Below are positions 28,534 to 37,536 of a stretch of DNA of 64,000 bases, piece by piece (positions within the stretch are counted from its first letter, which is position 1; each line of letters starts with the position of its first letter). The position numbers and the translations under genes were made by a program. A model generated the notes under the pieces. The model was not told where the DNA came from and did not search any database. It saw only the letters and a list, made by a program, of their open reading frames with translations. Origin of the DNA: Muribaculaceae bacterium (GTDB lineage Bacteria; Bacteroidota; Bacteroidia; Bacteroidales; Muribaculaceae); contig JAMPAX010000001.1 of the NCBI GenBank assembly GCA_023667015.1, positions 492,351-556,350 of the forward strand. The letters are read 5' to 3'.

Positions 28534-28564
28534 AACGGAGTGTAATCACTTGTTACACTCCGTT
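28534..28564 (-). terminator. Terminator after dnaK
   Basis: A perfect 12-bp stem (28534-28545 with 28553-28564) and a TTCTTTTG tail on the minus strand, 32 bases past the dnaK stop. Confidence 0.85.
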
Positions 28565-28595
28565 TATATAAATTATTCTATTTTGAATAGAAGGT

Positions 28596-30503
28596 TTATT
28601 TGACTTCCTCGAAGTCTACGTCTACGGCTCCTCCGTCATCAGCGGGTCCGTGAGCGCCTGCTCCGGGCTGTGCTCCGGGCTGAGGGCCTGCTTGAGCTCC
28701 GGCCTGCTGGGCGGCTGCTATGTCCTGAGCTGCTGCCTGGAAGGCGTCGGTCACTGCTTTCTCAGCAGATTCGAGATCTTCTACGAGCTGGTTCTTGTGT
28801 ACCTCTTTCAACTTGTTGAGGGCAGTCTCTATGTTGGCTTTCTTATCAGCCGGTATCTTGTCGCCAAGCTCATTGAGCTGCTTCTCTGTCTGGAAGATGA
28901 TGCTGTCGGCATGGTTGAGCTTGTCAATTCTCTCCTTGGCTTTCTTATCAGCTTCTTCATTAGCCTTGGCTTCATCACGCATTCTCTGGATTTCACTTTC
29001 GCTAAGGCCGCTGGATGCCTCAATACGGATGGACTGCTCCTTGCCGGTAGCTTTATCTTTGGCTGATACATTCAGAATACCATTGGCGTCTACCTCAAAG
29101 GTAACCTCAATCTGAGGTACACCACGCGGTGCGGGGTTGATACCGGAGAGGTTGAACTCACCAAGCAACTTGTCGTCTGCAGCCATGGGACGCTCACCCT
29201 GCAGTACGCGAATTGTTACCTCAGGCTGATTGTCGGCAGCTGTTGAGAAGGTTTCGCTCTTACGAGTAGGTATGGTAGTGTTGGCTTCAATAAGCTTAGT
29301 CATCACACCGCCAAGTGTCTCAATACCGATGCTCAAGGGCACAACGTCAAGAAGAAGAACGTCTTTTACATCTCCGCTAAGCACTCCACCCTGGATTGCT
29401 GCACCAATGGCTACAACTTCATCAGGGTTTACGCCCTTGTTGGGCTCTTTGCCGAAGATTTCTTTTACCTTCTCCTGAATGGCGGGGATTCGTGTTGAAC
29501 CACCTACCAAGATAACTTCGTCGATCTGTGAGCTTGACAGTCCGGCATCGGCAAGTGCCTTTACACATGGCTCTTTGACAGCATCAATGAGCTTGGAAGC
29601 AAGCTGCTCGAATTTAGCGCGTGTGAGGTTCTTTACAAGGTGTTTCGGACCGGCTGCAGTAGCAGTAATGTAGGGGAGGTTGATCTCTGTAGAGGTAGAG
29701 CTGGAAAGTTCAATCTTGGCTTTCTCAGCAGCCTCTTTCAGACGCTGCATTGCCATAGGATCTTTGCGAAGGTCTACTCCCTCTTCTTTCTGGAACTCAT
29801 CGGCGAGCCAGTCGATGATTACATGATCGAAGTCATCACCGCCAAGGTGGGTATCACCATTGGTGCTCTTCACTTCAAATACGCCATCTCCAAGTTCGAG
29901 GATGGAGATATCAAATGTACCGCCACCAAGGTCGAATACAGCAATCTTCTGTTCCTTCTCGCTCTTGTCAAGACCGTAGGCCAAAGCGGCTGCAGTAGGT
30001 TCATTGACAATACGCTTTACTTTAAGTCCGGCAATCTCACCGGCTTCTTTTGTAGCCTGACGCTGGGAGTCATCGAAGTAGGCAGGTACGGTGATGACTG
30101 CTTCGGTCACCTCCTGACCGAGATAGTCCTCAGCTGTCTTTTTCATCTTTTGGAGAATCATTGCTGAAATCTCCTGAGGAGTGTAGTCGCGACCGTCAAT
30201 GTCTACTTTAGGCATGTCGTTCTGGCAAACTACTTTATAAGGCACACGCTTGATTTCGTCTTCTACCTGGGAGCATTTCTCACCCATGAAACGCTTGATT
30301 GAATAGATGGTACGCGTCGGGTTGGTGATAGCCTGACGTTTGGCAGGGTCGCCAACTTTACGTTCGCCACCGTCTACAAATGCCACCACGGAAGGAGTAG
30401 TGTTGCGTCCTTCATTGTTAGGAATCACCACAGGATCCTTGCCCTCAAGCACGGATACGCATGAATTAGTGGTTCCAAGGTCGATACCAATTATTTTTCC
30501 CAT
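28596..30503 (-). CDS. dnaK: Chaperone DnaK (Hsp70)
   Basis: A 635-residue Hsp70. The N-terminal ATPase opens [20 protein letters not shown] and includes [16 protein letters not shown] and [14 protein letters not shown]. The [19 protein letters not shown] linker/substrate-binding start lies near residue 385. A C-terminal lid follows, with a Gly/Ala/Pro/Gln-rich tail and the EEVK-like end VDVDFEEVK. It stands alone, without grpE or dnaJ beside it. Divergent from spt across a 510-base gap. Confidence 0.98.
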   Translation of the reverse strand: MGKIIGIDLGTTNSCVSVLEGKDPVVIPNNEGRNTTPSVVAFVDGGERKVGDPAKRQAITNPTRTIYSIKRFMGEKCSQVEDEIKRVPYKVVCQNDMPKVDIDGRDYTPQEISAMILQKMKKTAEDYLGQEVTEAVITVPAYFDDSQRQATKEAGEIAGLKVKRIVNEPTAAALAYGLDKSEKEQKIAVFDLGGGTFDISILELGDGVFEVKSTNGDTHLGGDDFDHVIIDWLADEFQKEEGVDLRKDPMAMQRLKEAAEKAKIELSSSTSTEINLPYITATAAGPKHLVKNLTRAKFEQLASKLIDAVKEPCVKALADAGLSSSQIDEVILVGGSTRIPAIQEKVKEIFGKEPNKGVNPDEVVAIGAAIQGGVLSGDVKDVLLLDVVPLSIGIETLGGVMTKLIEANTTIPTRKSETFSTAADNQPEVTIRVLQGERPMAADDKLLGEFNLSGINPAPRGVPQIEVTFEVDANGILNVSAKDKATGKEQSIRIEASSGLSESEIQRMRDEAKANEEADKKAKERIDKLNHADSIIFQTEKQLNELGDKIPADKKANIETALNKLKEVHKNQLVEDLESAEKAVTDAFQAAAQDIAAAQQAGAQAGPQPGAQPGAGAHGPADDGGAVDVDFEEVK

Positions 30504-31013
30504 AATTTATAATGTGTTTTATTGTTAATATTCTTATTTAAGGGTTATATATATTAGTAGTTTCTTGCTTTGCGAGTAACTATATTTCTCGTTGTAGACG
30601 AATTCTTCATGACCTATGTCGGCCGTAGCTTCTTCCGTCCGTTCATCTTATAAACAAATAGCGTGCTAAAAGTTTCACAGTCTTTCCATCTTTTTTAGCA
30701 TTTATGATGTTTATTTTATTGAATTTTATTCAATTTTGGCTAATTTATGTTTCTTTTAAGTATGATGTAGGACATCATTAACTATGCCAATTATGTGACA
30801 TTACAGGCATAAATAATGCCAATTTTGACATCCGGCTAACTCTTTTCTGTTACTTTTCTATTACTTTATAGCAATTTTATCCCTACCATTTTTAGAGATA
30901 TATGTAAAAAAGTATTAAATTTGCATTCTGAACTCACCGATATGGGATGTCAATGAGATTCATTCCCCTCAATGACATTCATTAACATCGAACGAGACAA
31001 CCTATAATTCAGT
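30504..31013. promoter_or_regulatory. Long divergent dnaK/spt regulatory region with repeated motifs
   Basis: These 510 bases contain no supported gene but dense symmetry. They hold an inverted repeat TGCTAAAA (30664-30671)/TTTTAGCA (30693-30700, allowing one extra T), ATTGAA-TTTTA-TTCAAT (30718-30734), a perfect ATGATGT-AGG-ACATCAT (30762-30778), and a direct repeat ATGCCAATT followed by TGACAT at 30784-30801 and 30816-30831 (32 bases apart, about three helical turns). Close to spt, a 10-bp imperfect inverted repeat TGTCAATGAG/CTCAATGACA (30948-30957, 30968-30977) lies in the leader. These are candidate operators; the regulator is unknown. No TAnnTTTG was found for dnaK. Confidence 0.5.
30916..30923 (+). 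promoter_or_regulatory. -7 box of spt
   Basis: TAAATTTG followed by C matches the Bacteroidetes -7 element, 90 bases upstream of the spt start. The -33 element is not clear. The predicted leader contains the imperfect inverted repeat at 30948-30977. Confidence 0.5.
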
Positions 31014-32201
31014 ATGAAACCGCTACAAGCTAAACTCTCAAAATACGATGCCCCGCAGAAGGCCAAGGCCGTCGGCGTGTATCCCTATTTCCGCGAAATT
31101 GACAGCGAACAAGACACTGAGGTCATCATGAATGGCAAAAAAGTGTTAATGTTCGGCTCTAATAGCTATATGGGTCTGACCAACCATCCTAAGGTAAAGG
31201 AAGCTGCTATTGAAGCTACACGTAAGTATGGCACTGGTATGGCCGGAAGTCCTTTCCTTAATGGTACTATCGACCTCCACAAAAAGCTCGAGGCAAAAAT
31301 TGCCGATTATATGGGTAAAGAAGACGCGATGCTTTATTCTACCGGCTTCGGTGTCAACCTCGGCGTCGTTTCTACTCTGACAGGTCGCGATGATTATCTG
31401 CTTTGCGACGAACAAGACCACGCCTCTATTATTGAAGGACGTCGTCTTTCGTTCTCAAACTATCTAAAGTATAAACATAACGACATGGAAAGTCTCGAAG
31501 CTCAGCTTCGTAAGACTGACCCGGAGAAGGTGAAGCTTATCGTTACCGATGGTGTCTTCTCCATGGAGGGTGATGTAGCTAACCTCCCCGAGATAGTTCG
31601 TCTCGCTAAGAAGTATAATGCCTCTGTGATGGTGGACGAGGCTCATGGTATCGGTGTTTTCGGTGAAGGTGGACGTGGTACTTGCAACCATTTCGGTGTC
31701 ACTGATGACGTCGACCTGATAATGGGTACTTTCTCCAAGAGCTTTGCATCCCTTGGAGGTTTTATCGCTACTGACAAAACCATCACTAATTTCCTTCGCC
31801 ACCATTCACGCTCGTATATATTCACCGCCAGTATCACTCCCGCCTCTACGGCTGCAGCTTCCGCTGCCATGGACATTATGATTGCTGAGCCGGAACGCCA
31901 ACAGCATCTCTGGGATATTACCCACTATGCTCTTGAGAATTTCCGTGAAATGGGTTGCGAAATCGGAAATACTTCCACTCCGATCATTCCACTATTTATA
32001 CGTGATGACTACAAGACTTTTCATATCACCCGCGACCTTCTTGATGAGGGTGTCTTCGTCAATCCAGTCGTAACTCCTGCCGTTGCTCCTCAGGATACGC
32101 TCATCCGCTACTCGCTGATGGCTACCCATACCAAGGAGCAGGTGACCCGCTCTTTGGAGGCAATACACAAGGTCTTCAAACGATATGACTTGATCAAATA
32201 A
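31014..32201 (+). CDS. spt: Serine palmitoyltransferase (alpha-oxoamine synthase)
   Basis: A 395-residue PLP enzyme condensing serine with a fatty acyl-CoA, the first step of Bacteroidales sphingolipid synthesis. It resembles the Bacteroides enzyme almost throughout (FGSNSYMGLTNHP, CDEQDHASIIEGRR, VFSMEGDVANLPEIV). The PLP-binding Lys is at 242 in TFSKSFASLGG, with DEAHG at 208-212. Odd: the family's conserved GSR near residue 80 reads GSP (P80, codon CCT at 31251). Cytoplasmic; the rest of the pathway is not in the window. A related oxoamine synthase role (AONS/KBL) is less likely given the overall similarity. Confidence 0.88.
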   Translation: MKPLQAKLSKYDAPQKAKAVGVYPYFREIDSEQDTEVIMNGKKVLMFGSNSYMGLTNHPKVKEAAIEATRKYGTGMAGSPFLNGTIDLHKKLEAKIADYMGKEDAMLYSTGFGVNLGVVSTLTGRDDYLLCDEQDHASIIEGRRLSFSNYLKYKHNDMESLEAQLRKTDPEKVKLIVTDGVFSMEGDVANLPEIVRLAKKYNASVMVDEAHGIGVFGEGGRGTCNHFGVTDDVDLIMGTFSKSFASLGGFIATDKTITNFLRHHSRSYIFTASITPASTAAASAAMDIMIAEPERQQHLWDITHYALENFREMGCEIGNTSTPIIPLFIRDDYKTFHITRDLLDEGVFVNPVVTPAVAPQDTLIRYSLMATHTKEQVTRSLEAIHKVFKRYDLIK

Positions 32202-32291
32202 ATTTATCAGGTAGACAACGTTTTCGCAACATTTTATTACGTATATTGTTTCATAAGTAGATTATCATTCCCCCTTTATCTGCAATATATT

Positions 32292-32825
32292 ATGGTTTAT
32301 AGATTTAAATTTGTTAGCGACGAGGTTGAAAAATTTGCACGCGAAATCGAAATCGATTCCGAGGCATCTTTCTTTATTTTCCGTAACGCAATTCTTGAAT
32401 CTGTTGGCTATACTAAAGACAGTCTTGATTCTTTCCTCCTTTGTGATGACAATTGGGAAGGCCATGAAGAAGTCGTTATCGAGGACATGGGCTCTTCGAG
32501 CGATGTTGACATATGGCTCATGGACTCTACAAGCGTCAGCGAACTTGTGGAAGACGAGGGTCAGAAGCTTAGATTCATCTTCGACAATCTTTCCGAACGC
32601 TCTTTCTTTATGGAACTTGCAGAGATAATCCCTGAGAAACATCTCTCAGCTCCTGTATGCACAATAAAAAAGGGTACCCCCCCAAAACAGACTTTACCTC
32701 TCGAAATATTTAACGAACCTGTAGTGACCAAGAGTATCGAGGATATCGATGACGACGATATATACGTTGGCTCTCAGTATAATGAGGAAGACCTCGAAGG
32801 CTTCGCTGAGCTTGAAGAGGAATAA
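32292..32825 (+). CDS. pRiA4b ORF-3-like domain protein (PF07929-type)
   Basis: A 177-residue protein opening MVYRFKFVSDEVEKFAREIE, with ILESVGYTKDSLDSFLLCDDNWE and a FIFDNLSERSFFMELAEI segment, resembling the pRiA4b ORF-3/IS1096 passenger family as found in Bacteroidetes chromosomes. The last 30 residues are strongly acidic (IDDDD, NEEDLEGF, ELEEE). No catalytic site is evident and the role is unknown. It lies 90 bases after spt and ends at a terminator, so it may share the spt transcript or have its own promoter. No transposase is nearby, so the family name is no evidence of a mobile element here. Confidence 0.75.
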   Translation: MVYRFKFVSDEVEKFAREIEIDSEASFFIFRNAILESVGYTKDSLDSFLLCDDNWEGHEEVVIEDMGSSSDVDIWLMDSTSVSELVEDEGQKLRFIFDNLSERSFFMELAEIIPEKHLSAPVCTIKKGTPPKQTLPLEIFNEPVVTKSIEDIDDDDIYVGSQYNEEDLEGFAELEEE

Positions 32826-32880
32826 TGCTATGTTTTCGGATGGACCGTATTAGACCCTCATATTGTTTTCAAATATTGTT

Positions 32881-32916
32881 AAGAGGATGGTTGTTTCACA
32901 CGACCATCCTCTTTTA
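32881..32916 (+). terminator. Terminator after the pRiA4b-like gene
   Basis: An 11-bp stem AAGAGGATGGT (32881-32891) with ACCATCCTCTT (32903-32913), an 11-base loop and a TTTTA tail. Confidence 0.85.
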
Positions 32917-32989
32917 ATTTCAGCATAGCTGTTGACGTAACAGTTATTAAATTCCTAAATTATTAACCGTTAAAATATTTCTTCTTGTT

Positions 32990-33328
32990 TCAATTTCCAA
33001 ACAGTCTGCCGAAAAGCGATTGCTTCTCTTCGGGCTTTAGGTGGACTCTCATTGCCTTTCCCTCTTTCCCTAAAAATAGGATATGATTGCGGAATACGAA
33101 TGCCACCATCTTGTCAAAATCCAATACCGCATTAAGACTTCGAATCAAAAATCGCCGGAATGGATCAAATTCGTCTAAATCTTCAAGTACAACCTCGAAT
33201 CCATCGGTCTTAATATTATGGTGGACGCTTAGCATCTTTATATATTTGTCAAGCTCCAACTCCGAAGAATCCTTAGGCGGTTTCTTGTACTTTTTGTATA
33301 TTTCTTTTATAACCTCTTCGGTAATCAT
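32990..33328 (-). CDS. Conserved hypothetical protein
   Basis: A 112-residue soluble protein beginning MITEEVIKEIYKKYKKPP, with a central HHNIKTDGFEVVLEDLDEFDPF stretch and a C-terminal VFRNHILFLGKEGKAMRVHL beta-rich part. It resembles small uncharacterised Bacteroidetes proteins I have seen beside metabolic genes, but I cannot name a family. The ATG at 33328 is the first true start; upstream the frame opens only with TTG. It is not part of the decarboxylase operon, since a terminator separates them. Confidence 0.6.
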   Translation of the reverse strand: MITEEVIKEIYKKYKKPPKDSSELELDKYIKMLSVHHNIKTDGFEVVLEDLDEFDPFRRFLIRSLNAVLDFDKMVAFVFRNHILFLGKEGKAMRVHLKPEEKQSLFGRLFGN

Positions 33329-33466
33329 CGGCAAAAGATTTAGTCTTCCTATGTTAAACGACAATACTCCACGTATTGTTCATCCGTTTCACATTTTTTT
33401 TGGAAGAGTGATAGATTTTGTATATTATTGTATATTAAAATGGATGGTGTCTAAACTTGAGTTAAT

Positions 33467-33508
33467 TATCAGGGGATAAATGCCATGTTCGGTATTTATC
33501 CCCTGATA
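33467..33508 (-). terminator. Terminator of the methylmalonyl-CoA decarboxylase operon
   Basis: An 18-bp stem (33467-33484 with 33491-33508) with a single G-U type position and a 6-base loop, 42 bases past the oadB-type gene stop on the minus strand. Confidence 0.75.
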
Positions 33509-33549
33509 TGAAGATAGAGTAGGGAAGGTGTAAACCTCCTGAAGGACTT

Positions 33550-34722
33550 TTATCCGAGGAAGCTCAGCAACACACCGGCAGCTACTGCGGATCCTATCAC
33601 ACCGGCTACGTTAGGTCCCATAGCATGCATCAATAGATAATTGGACGGGTCATACTCCAAGCCGATATTGTTGGAGATACGGGCAGCCATTGGTACGGCA
33701 GATACACCGGCGTTGCCAATAAGCGGATTAATCTTTTTGTCCGGACGTAGGAATAGGTTGAAGACTTTCACACTTAGTACACCGGCTGAGGATGCGATAA
33801 TAAACGCACAGAAACCAAGACCGAAAATCAATAGGGTGTCTACTGTCAGAAACTTATCGGCTTGTGTAGATGCACCAACGGTCATACCCAAAAGAATAGT
33901 GACGATATCGGTCATCGCATTGCTGGCTGTTTTAGCCAAGCGGCCGGTGACGCCCGACTCTCTGAGCAGGTTGCCAAAGAATAGCATTCCCAGCAGAGGT
34001 AGTCCGGAGGGTACGATAAAGCACGTCAGAATTAAACCGACGATGGGGAAAATAATTTTTTCATTTTGAGTGACTACGCGCGCCGGTTTCATCTTGATAA
34101 GACGCTCTTTCTTTGTAGTGAAGAGTCGCATCAAGGGGGGCTGGATCAGAGGAATCAGCGCCATATATGAATATGCTGAAACGGCTACAGCTCCTAAAAG
34201 TGCTGGGTTAAGCTTTGATGTAGTAAAGATGGCTGTTGGTCCATCGGCACCACCGATAATGGCTACACAGCCTGCCGACAATGGCTCAAAACCGCAGAGG
34301 AGAGCCAGCATATAGGCACCGAAGATACCAAACTGTGCGCAGGCTCCGATTACCATCAGCTTTGGATTGGCCAGCAATGCCGAGAAGTCGGTCATAGCTC
34401 CCACTCCTAAGAATACCAACGGGGGATACCATCCCTTTTCTACACCATTATATAATATGTTAAGAACCGACCCCGGTTCGTAGATACCGATATCCATTCC
34501 CGGTTCGAAGGGGATGTTGCCGATAAGCATACCGAAGCCGATAGGCACCAGCAACAGCGGTTCGAAATTTTTCTTTACGGCAAGCCATATGAAGAAGCAG
34601 CCCACAAGCAACATTACAACGTTGGTAAATTCACAATTGGCAAAGCCTGTGAATTCCCAGAACGTGTCGAATGTCTGGCTCATGAAGTCCGTGAAGGAAT
34701 AGGATGCGTTTGCTAATAACAT
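33550..34722 (-). CDS. mmdB: Sodium-pumping decarboxylase beta subunit (methylmalonyl-CoA/oxaloacetate type)
   Basis: A 390-residue integral membrane protein (about nine to ten helices) that decarboxylates carboxybiotin and uses the energy to export sodium. It has the family motifs GVGAMTDFSALLANPK, the conserved Asp in IIGGADGPTAIF (sodium/proton site), and GNAGVSAVPMAAR. Given the epimerase and carboxyltransferase upstream, the substrate is most likely methylmalonyl-CoA. It lies 7 bases after the biotin carrier gene. Confidence 0.93.
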   Translation of the reverse strand: MLLANASYSFTDFMSQTFDTFWEFTGFANCEFTNVVMLLVGCFFIWLAVKKNFEPLLLVPIGFGMLIGNIPFEPGMDIGIYEPGSVLNILYNGVEKGWYPPLVFLGVGAMTDFSALLANPKLMVIGACAQFGIFGAYMLALLCGFEPLSAGCVAIIGGADGPTAIFTTSKLNPALLGAVAVSAYSYMALIPLIQPPLMRLFTTKKERLIKMKPARVVTQNEKIIFPIVGLILTCFIVPSGLPLLGMLFFGNLLRESGVTGRLAKTASNAMTDIVTILLGMTVGASTQADKFLTVDTLLIFGLGFCAFIIASSAGVLSVKVFNLFLRPDKKINPLIGNAGVSAVPMAARISNNIGLEYDPSNYLLMHAMGPNVAGVIGSAVAAGVLLSFLG

Positions 34723-34729
34723 GGCTCCG

Positions 34730-35176
34730 TTATTCTATAATCATGATGTCGGTACCCTCAAGCACGGTGTCGCCGACATTGACCAATATGTTTTTTACGA
34801 CGCCTCCAAAGCCGGAGTGGATGTCGTTTTCCATTTTCATCGCTTCGAGTACGCATACTGTTGCTCCCGATGCAATCGTGTCGCCTACTTTCACTCCGAT
34901 ACTCATAATTGTGCCCGGAAGGGGAGACTTTACTGCGTGGGTCGAACCGGAGGAGGGCGCGGGCTTGGCGATTAGCTTTTCGCCGGTTTCCGTCCGTGGA
35001 GCGGCTGTGGGTTTCTTGACGGCTCCCAATTTGGTCTTTGCTGAGGCATTGTCCTCAAGCTCTACGGTGTAGGGAATACCGTTGACTTCAACGTGCACCT
35101 CGTTGCCTTCTAATTCACCAATTCCTACAGTGAATTTCGTGCCGTTGATTTTATATTTATATTCTTTCAGTTTCAT
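34730..35176 (-). CDS. mmdC: Biotin carboxyl carrier subunit of the decarboxylase
   Basis: A 148-residue carrier protein. The C-terminal biotinyl domain has the EAMKMEND motif (biotin on the Lys, around residue 113) with the flanking GTIMSIGVKVGD. A flexible Pro/Ala/Thr linker precedes it (residues ~50-75). It shuttles the carboxyl group from the carboxyltransferase to the membrane beta subunit. Confidence 0.92.
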   Translation of the reverse strand: MKLKEYKYKINGTKFTVGIGELEGNEVHVEVNGIPYTVELEDNASAKTKLGAVKKPTAAPRTETGEKLIAKPAPSSGSTHAVKSPLPGTIMSIGVKVGDTIASGATVCVLEAMKMENDIHSGFGGVVKNILVNVGDTVLEGTDIMIIE

Positions 35177-35288
35177 TTGATGATTTCTCGAATGAGGGGA
35201 TTCGTTTTCCTATATCTTTTTTACCCTTTGTCTGTGCAGGTTCTCCATTTTAATTGAGTATAAACATTAATGGAGTATCAACCGGGAT

Positions 35289-35900
35289 TTATGGACGCAT
35301 GCGCGGAATTTCTCCCTGATGAGTCGGCATTTCCGGCAGATGTCGCATGTTGTAGATTTTAGAGTTCCAGGGTGAGTAAGCTTTCTTCATGCGGCGTAAA
35401 GTGAGAATTGTATTCTCTTCATCATGTTTGGCGCTGAAGTGCTCTGAAAGTGCCATGGCTATAGCAGCAACCGCACCTCCTGAATCCAGTGACTTTCGCT
35501 CTTCTTTGCTAAGGTTGGCATGCCCCGGATTCTTTTTCTCTTTACGGGCTATCAGTGAGGATGATATCTTTCCGAAGATGTAAAAAAGAATGCTCAGTAC
35601 TATCAATGCTGACAAAACGATGCTCATCGCAATGATTGTTATAGCACCACCCCAAGAGTCATTCTCCTTGGCGTTTGCATTCTTTTCAGCCTGTGTCATC
35701 TTTTGTGCTACAGGACTCTCTTCTACTGTATTGACCTCCTTGGAGTCGGTCCATTCTCCGCTGACCACCTCTTCTCCGCCGGCCAGTGTTGTCACTGAGT
35801 CCTGCGGGTCCTGACGTACGTCCTGTGCTGTCGCAGGAGCCGATGCTCCTGCGATCAACATAAGACTTAATGTCGACGTTAAAAATATTCTTTTTAACAT
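35289..35900 (-). CDS. OadG-type gamma subunit with an N-terminal signal-peptide-like segment
   Basis: A 203-residue membrane protein. One central helix (ITIIAMSIVLSALIVLSILFYIF, split here: IIAMSIVLSALIVLSILF) matches the OadG gamma subunit that anchors the decarboxylase. Before it is a second hydrophobic segment that looks like a cleavable signal peptide, ending ASAPATAQ, then an acidic stretch to about residue 75. The C-terminal part, YSPWNSKIYNMR, is a tail I associate with Bacteroidetes forms. The usual bacterial gamma subunit is much shorter (~80-100). Lies 21 bases after mmdA. Confidence 0.8.
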   Translation of the reverse strand: MLKRIFLTSTLSLMLIAGASAPATAQDVRQDPQDSVTTLAGGEEVVSGEWTDSKEVNTVEESPVAQKMTQAEKNANAKENDSWGGAITIIAMSIVLSALIVLSILFYIFGKISSSLIARKEKKNPGHANLSKEERKSLDSGGAVAAIAMALSEHFSAKHDEENTILTLRRMKKAYSPWNSKIYNMRHLPEMPTHQGEIPRMRP

Positions 35901-35921
35901 ATCGTCGGTGGATTCTGTTTT

Positions 35922-37475
35922 TTACAAGGGGATGTTGCCGTGTTTCTTGGCGGGGTTCACCTGCTTCTTGGTTGCAAGCATCTGCAGGGCCTTGATGATG
36001 CGGAAACGAGTGTTGCGCGGTTCGATTACGTCATCAATATAGCCATACTTCGCTGCATTGTACGGGTTGGCGAAGAGATTGCGGTACTCATCCTCTTTCT
36101 CTTTCTTGTAGGCTGCGGGATCTGCCTGCTCTTTTGCTTCTTTGCCATAGAGCACGCCTACTGCACCTTCTGCTCCCATCACGGCGATCTCTGCTGTAGG
36201 CCAAGCGTAGTTGACGTCACCGCGGAGCTGCTTACAGCTCATTACGATGTGGCTACCACCATAGCTCTTACGTAGTGTTACTGTCACCTTGGGCACTGTT
36301 GCCTCTCCATAAGCGTAGAGAAGTTTAGCACCGTGGAGGATTACTCCATTATATTCCTGTCCTGTGCCGGGGAGGAAGCCCGGTACGTCTACGAGTGTTA
36401 CCAAGGGGATATTGAAGCAGTCGCAGAAGCGTACAAAGCGTGCTGCCTTGCGTGATGCGTTGGAGTCGAGTACGCCGGCAAGTACCTTAGGCTGGTTGGC
36501 TACCACACCTACGCTCTGGCCATTGAAACGTGCGAAGCCGATAATGATATTCTTAGCGTAGTCGCCCTGAACCTCGAGGAATTCTCCATTGTCCACAATC
36601 TTGGAGATGACATCGTACATGTCGTAGGAACGCTTTGCAGTGTCAGGGATAATCTCGTTGAGTGAGTCCTCAAGGCGGTCAATCGGATCATCGCAGGCCA
36701 CAAGCGGAGCTTCCTCAAGATTGTTCTGAGGTATGTAGCTCATCAGCTTGCGGATGAGTGCAAGTGCGGCTTCGCCATCTTCTACTGCAAAGTGGGTTAC
36801 ACCACTCTTGGTAGCGTGTACGCTGGCACCGCCAAGCTGTTCCTGAGTTACGTCCTCGCCGGTAACGGTCTTTACTACTGACGGGCCTGTAAGGAACATG
36901 TATGAGATTCCCTTCACCATGATTGTGAAGTCGGTCAACGCGGGTGAATATACCGCACCGCCGGCACAAGGGCCAAGGATTGCGGAAATCTGGGGAACTA
37001 CACCTGAAGCAAGAATGTTGCGCTGGAAGATTTCTGAATAGCCTGCAAGTGCGTTGATACCTTCCTGGATACGCGCTCCACCTGAGTCATTAAGACCGAT
37101 GACGGGTGCGCCCATCTTCATCGCCATATCCATTACTTTGCAGATCTTCTGTGCCATAGTTTCGGAAAGTGAGCCTCCGAAGACTGTGAAGTCCTGCGCA
37201 AATACGTATACCAGTCGACCTTCGATTGTACCGAAACCTGTTACTACGCCATCACCAAGGATGTGCTTGCGATCCTGACCGAAGTTGGTGCAACGATGGG
37301 TTACGAACATGTCGAGCTCTTCGAAGCTTCCTTCGTCAAGAAGCTGAGCGATACGTTCACGGGCTGTGTATTTGCCACGTGCGTGCTGCTTATCTATAGC
37401 TTTCTGGCCTCCACCCAAGCGTGCCTCCGCACGCTTGGCGATGAGTTCCTGGATTTTTTCTTCTGATTTAGTCAT
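35922..37475 (-). CDS. mmdA: Methylmalonyl-CoA decarboxylase alpha (carboxyltransferase) subunit
   Basis: A 517-residue acyl-CoA carboxyltransferase. Both crotonase-fold halves are present: [21 protein letters not shown] at the start, [12 protein letters not shown] (first oxyanion loop), then [28 protein letters not shown] and [15 protein letters not shown] [15 protein letters not shown]. It moves the carboxyl group from methylmalonyl-CoA to biotin. Propionyl-CoA carboxylase beta subunits look alike; the membrane subunits downstream favour decarboxylase. Confidence 0.92.
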   Translation of the reverse strand: MTKSEEKIQELIAKRAEARLGGGQKAIDKQHARGKYTARERIAQLLDEGSFEELDMFVTHRCTNFGQDRKHILGDGVVTGFGTIEGRLVYVFAQDFTVFGGSLSETMAQKICKVMDMAMKMGAPVIGLNDSGGARIQEGINALAGYSEIFQRNILASGVVPQISAILGPCAGGAVYSPALTDFTIMVKGISYMFLTGPSVVKTVTGEDVTQEQLGGASVHATKSGVTHFAVEDGEAALALIRKLMSYIPQNNLEEAPLVACDDPIDRLEDSLNEIIPDTAKRSYDMYDVISKIVDNGEFLEVQGDYAKNIIIGFARFNGQSVGVVANQPKVLAGVLDSNASRKAARFVRFCDCFNIPLVTLVDVPGFLPGTGQEYNGVILHGAKLLYAYGEATVPKVTVTLRKSYGGSHIVMSCKQLRGDVNYAWPTAEIAVMGAEGAVGVLYGKEAKEQADPAAYKKEKEDEYRNLFANPYNAAKYGYIDDVIEPRNTRFRIIKALQMLATKKQVNPAKKHGNIPL

Positions 37476-37497
37476 TGTTGTAGTTGTATGAAAGAGG

Positions 37498-37524
37498 CTA
37501 AGCCTATGGAATCCATAGGCTTAG
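37498..37524 (-). promoter_or_regulatory. 13-bp hairpin between mce and mmdA
   Basis: CTAAGCCTATGGA (37498-37510) pairs with TCCATAGGCTTAG (37512-37524), a nearly perfect palindrome with a single central base. On the minus strand it follows the mce stop by 12 bases and precedes mmdA by 22. It has no T-tract, so it is more likely an RNA processing/stability element or protein-binding palindrome than a full terminator. Confidence 0.55.
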
Positions 37525-37536
37525 TATCCATTGTTT

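Noticed and set aside
30948..30977. Riboswitch in the spt leader
   Set aside because: Only one imperfect 10-bp stem; no known riboswitch core was recognised.
32292..32825. Reading the pRiA4b ORF-3-like gene as part of a transposon
   Set aside because: No transposase, terminal repeats or target duplication around it.
33087..33479. 130-codon plus-strand frame overlapping the small hypothetical gene and the terminator
   Set aside because: It runs across a terminator hairpin and opposite a better supported minus-strand gene.
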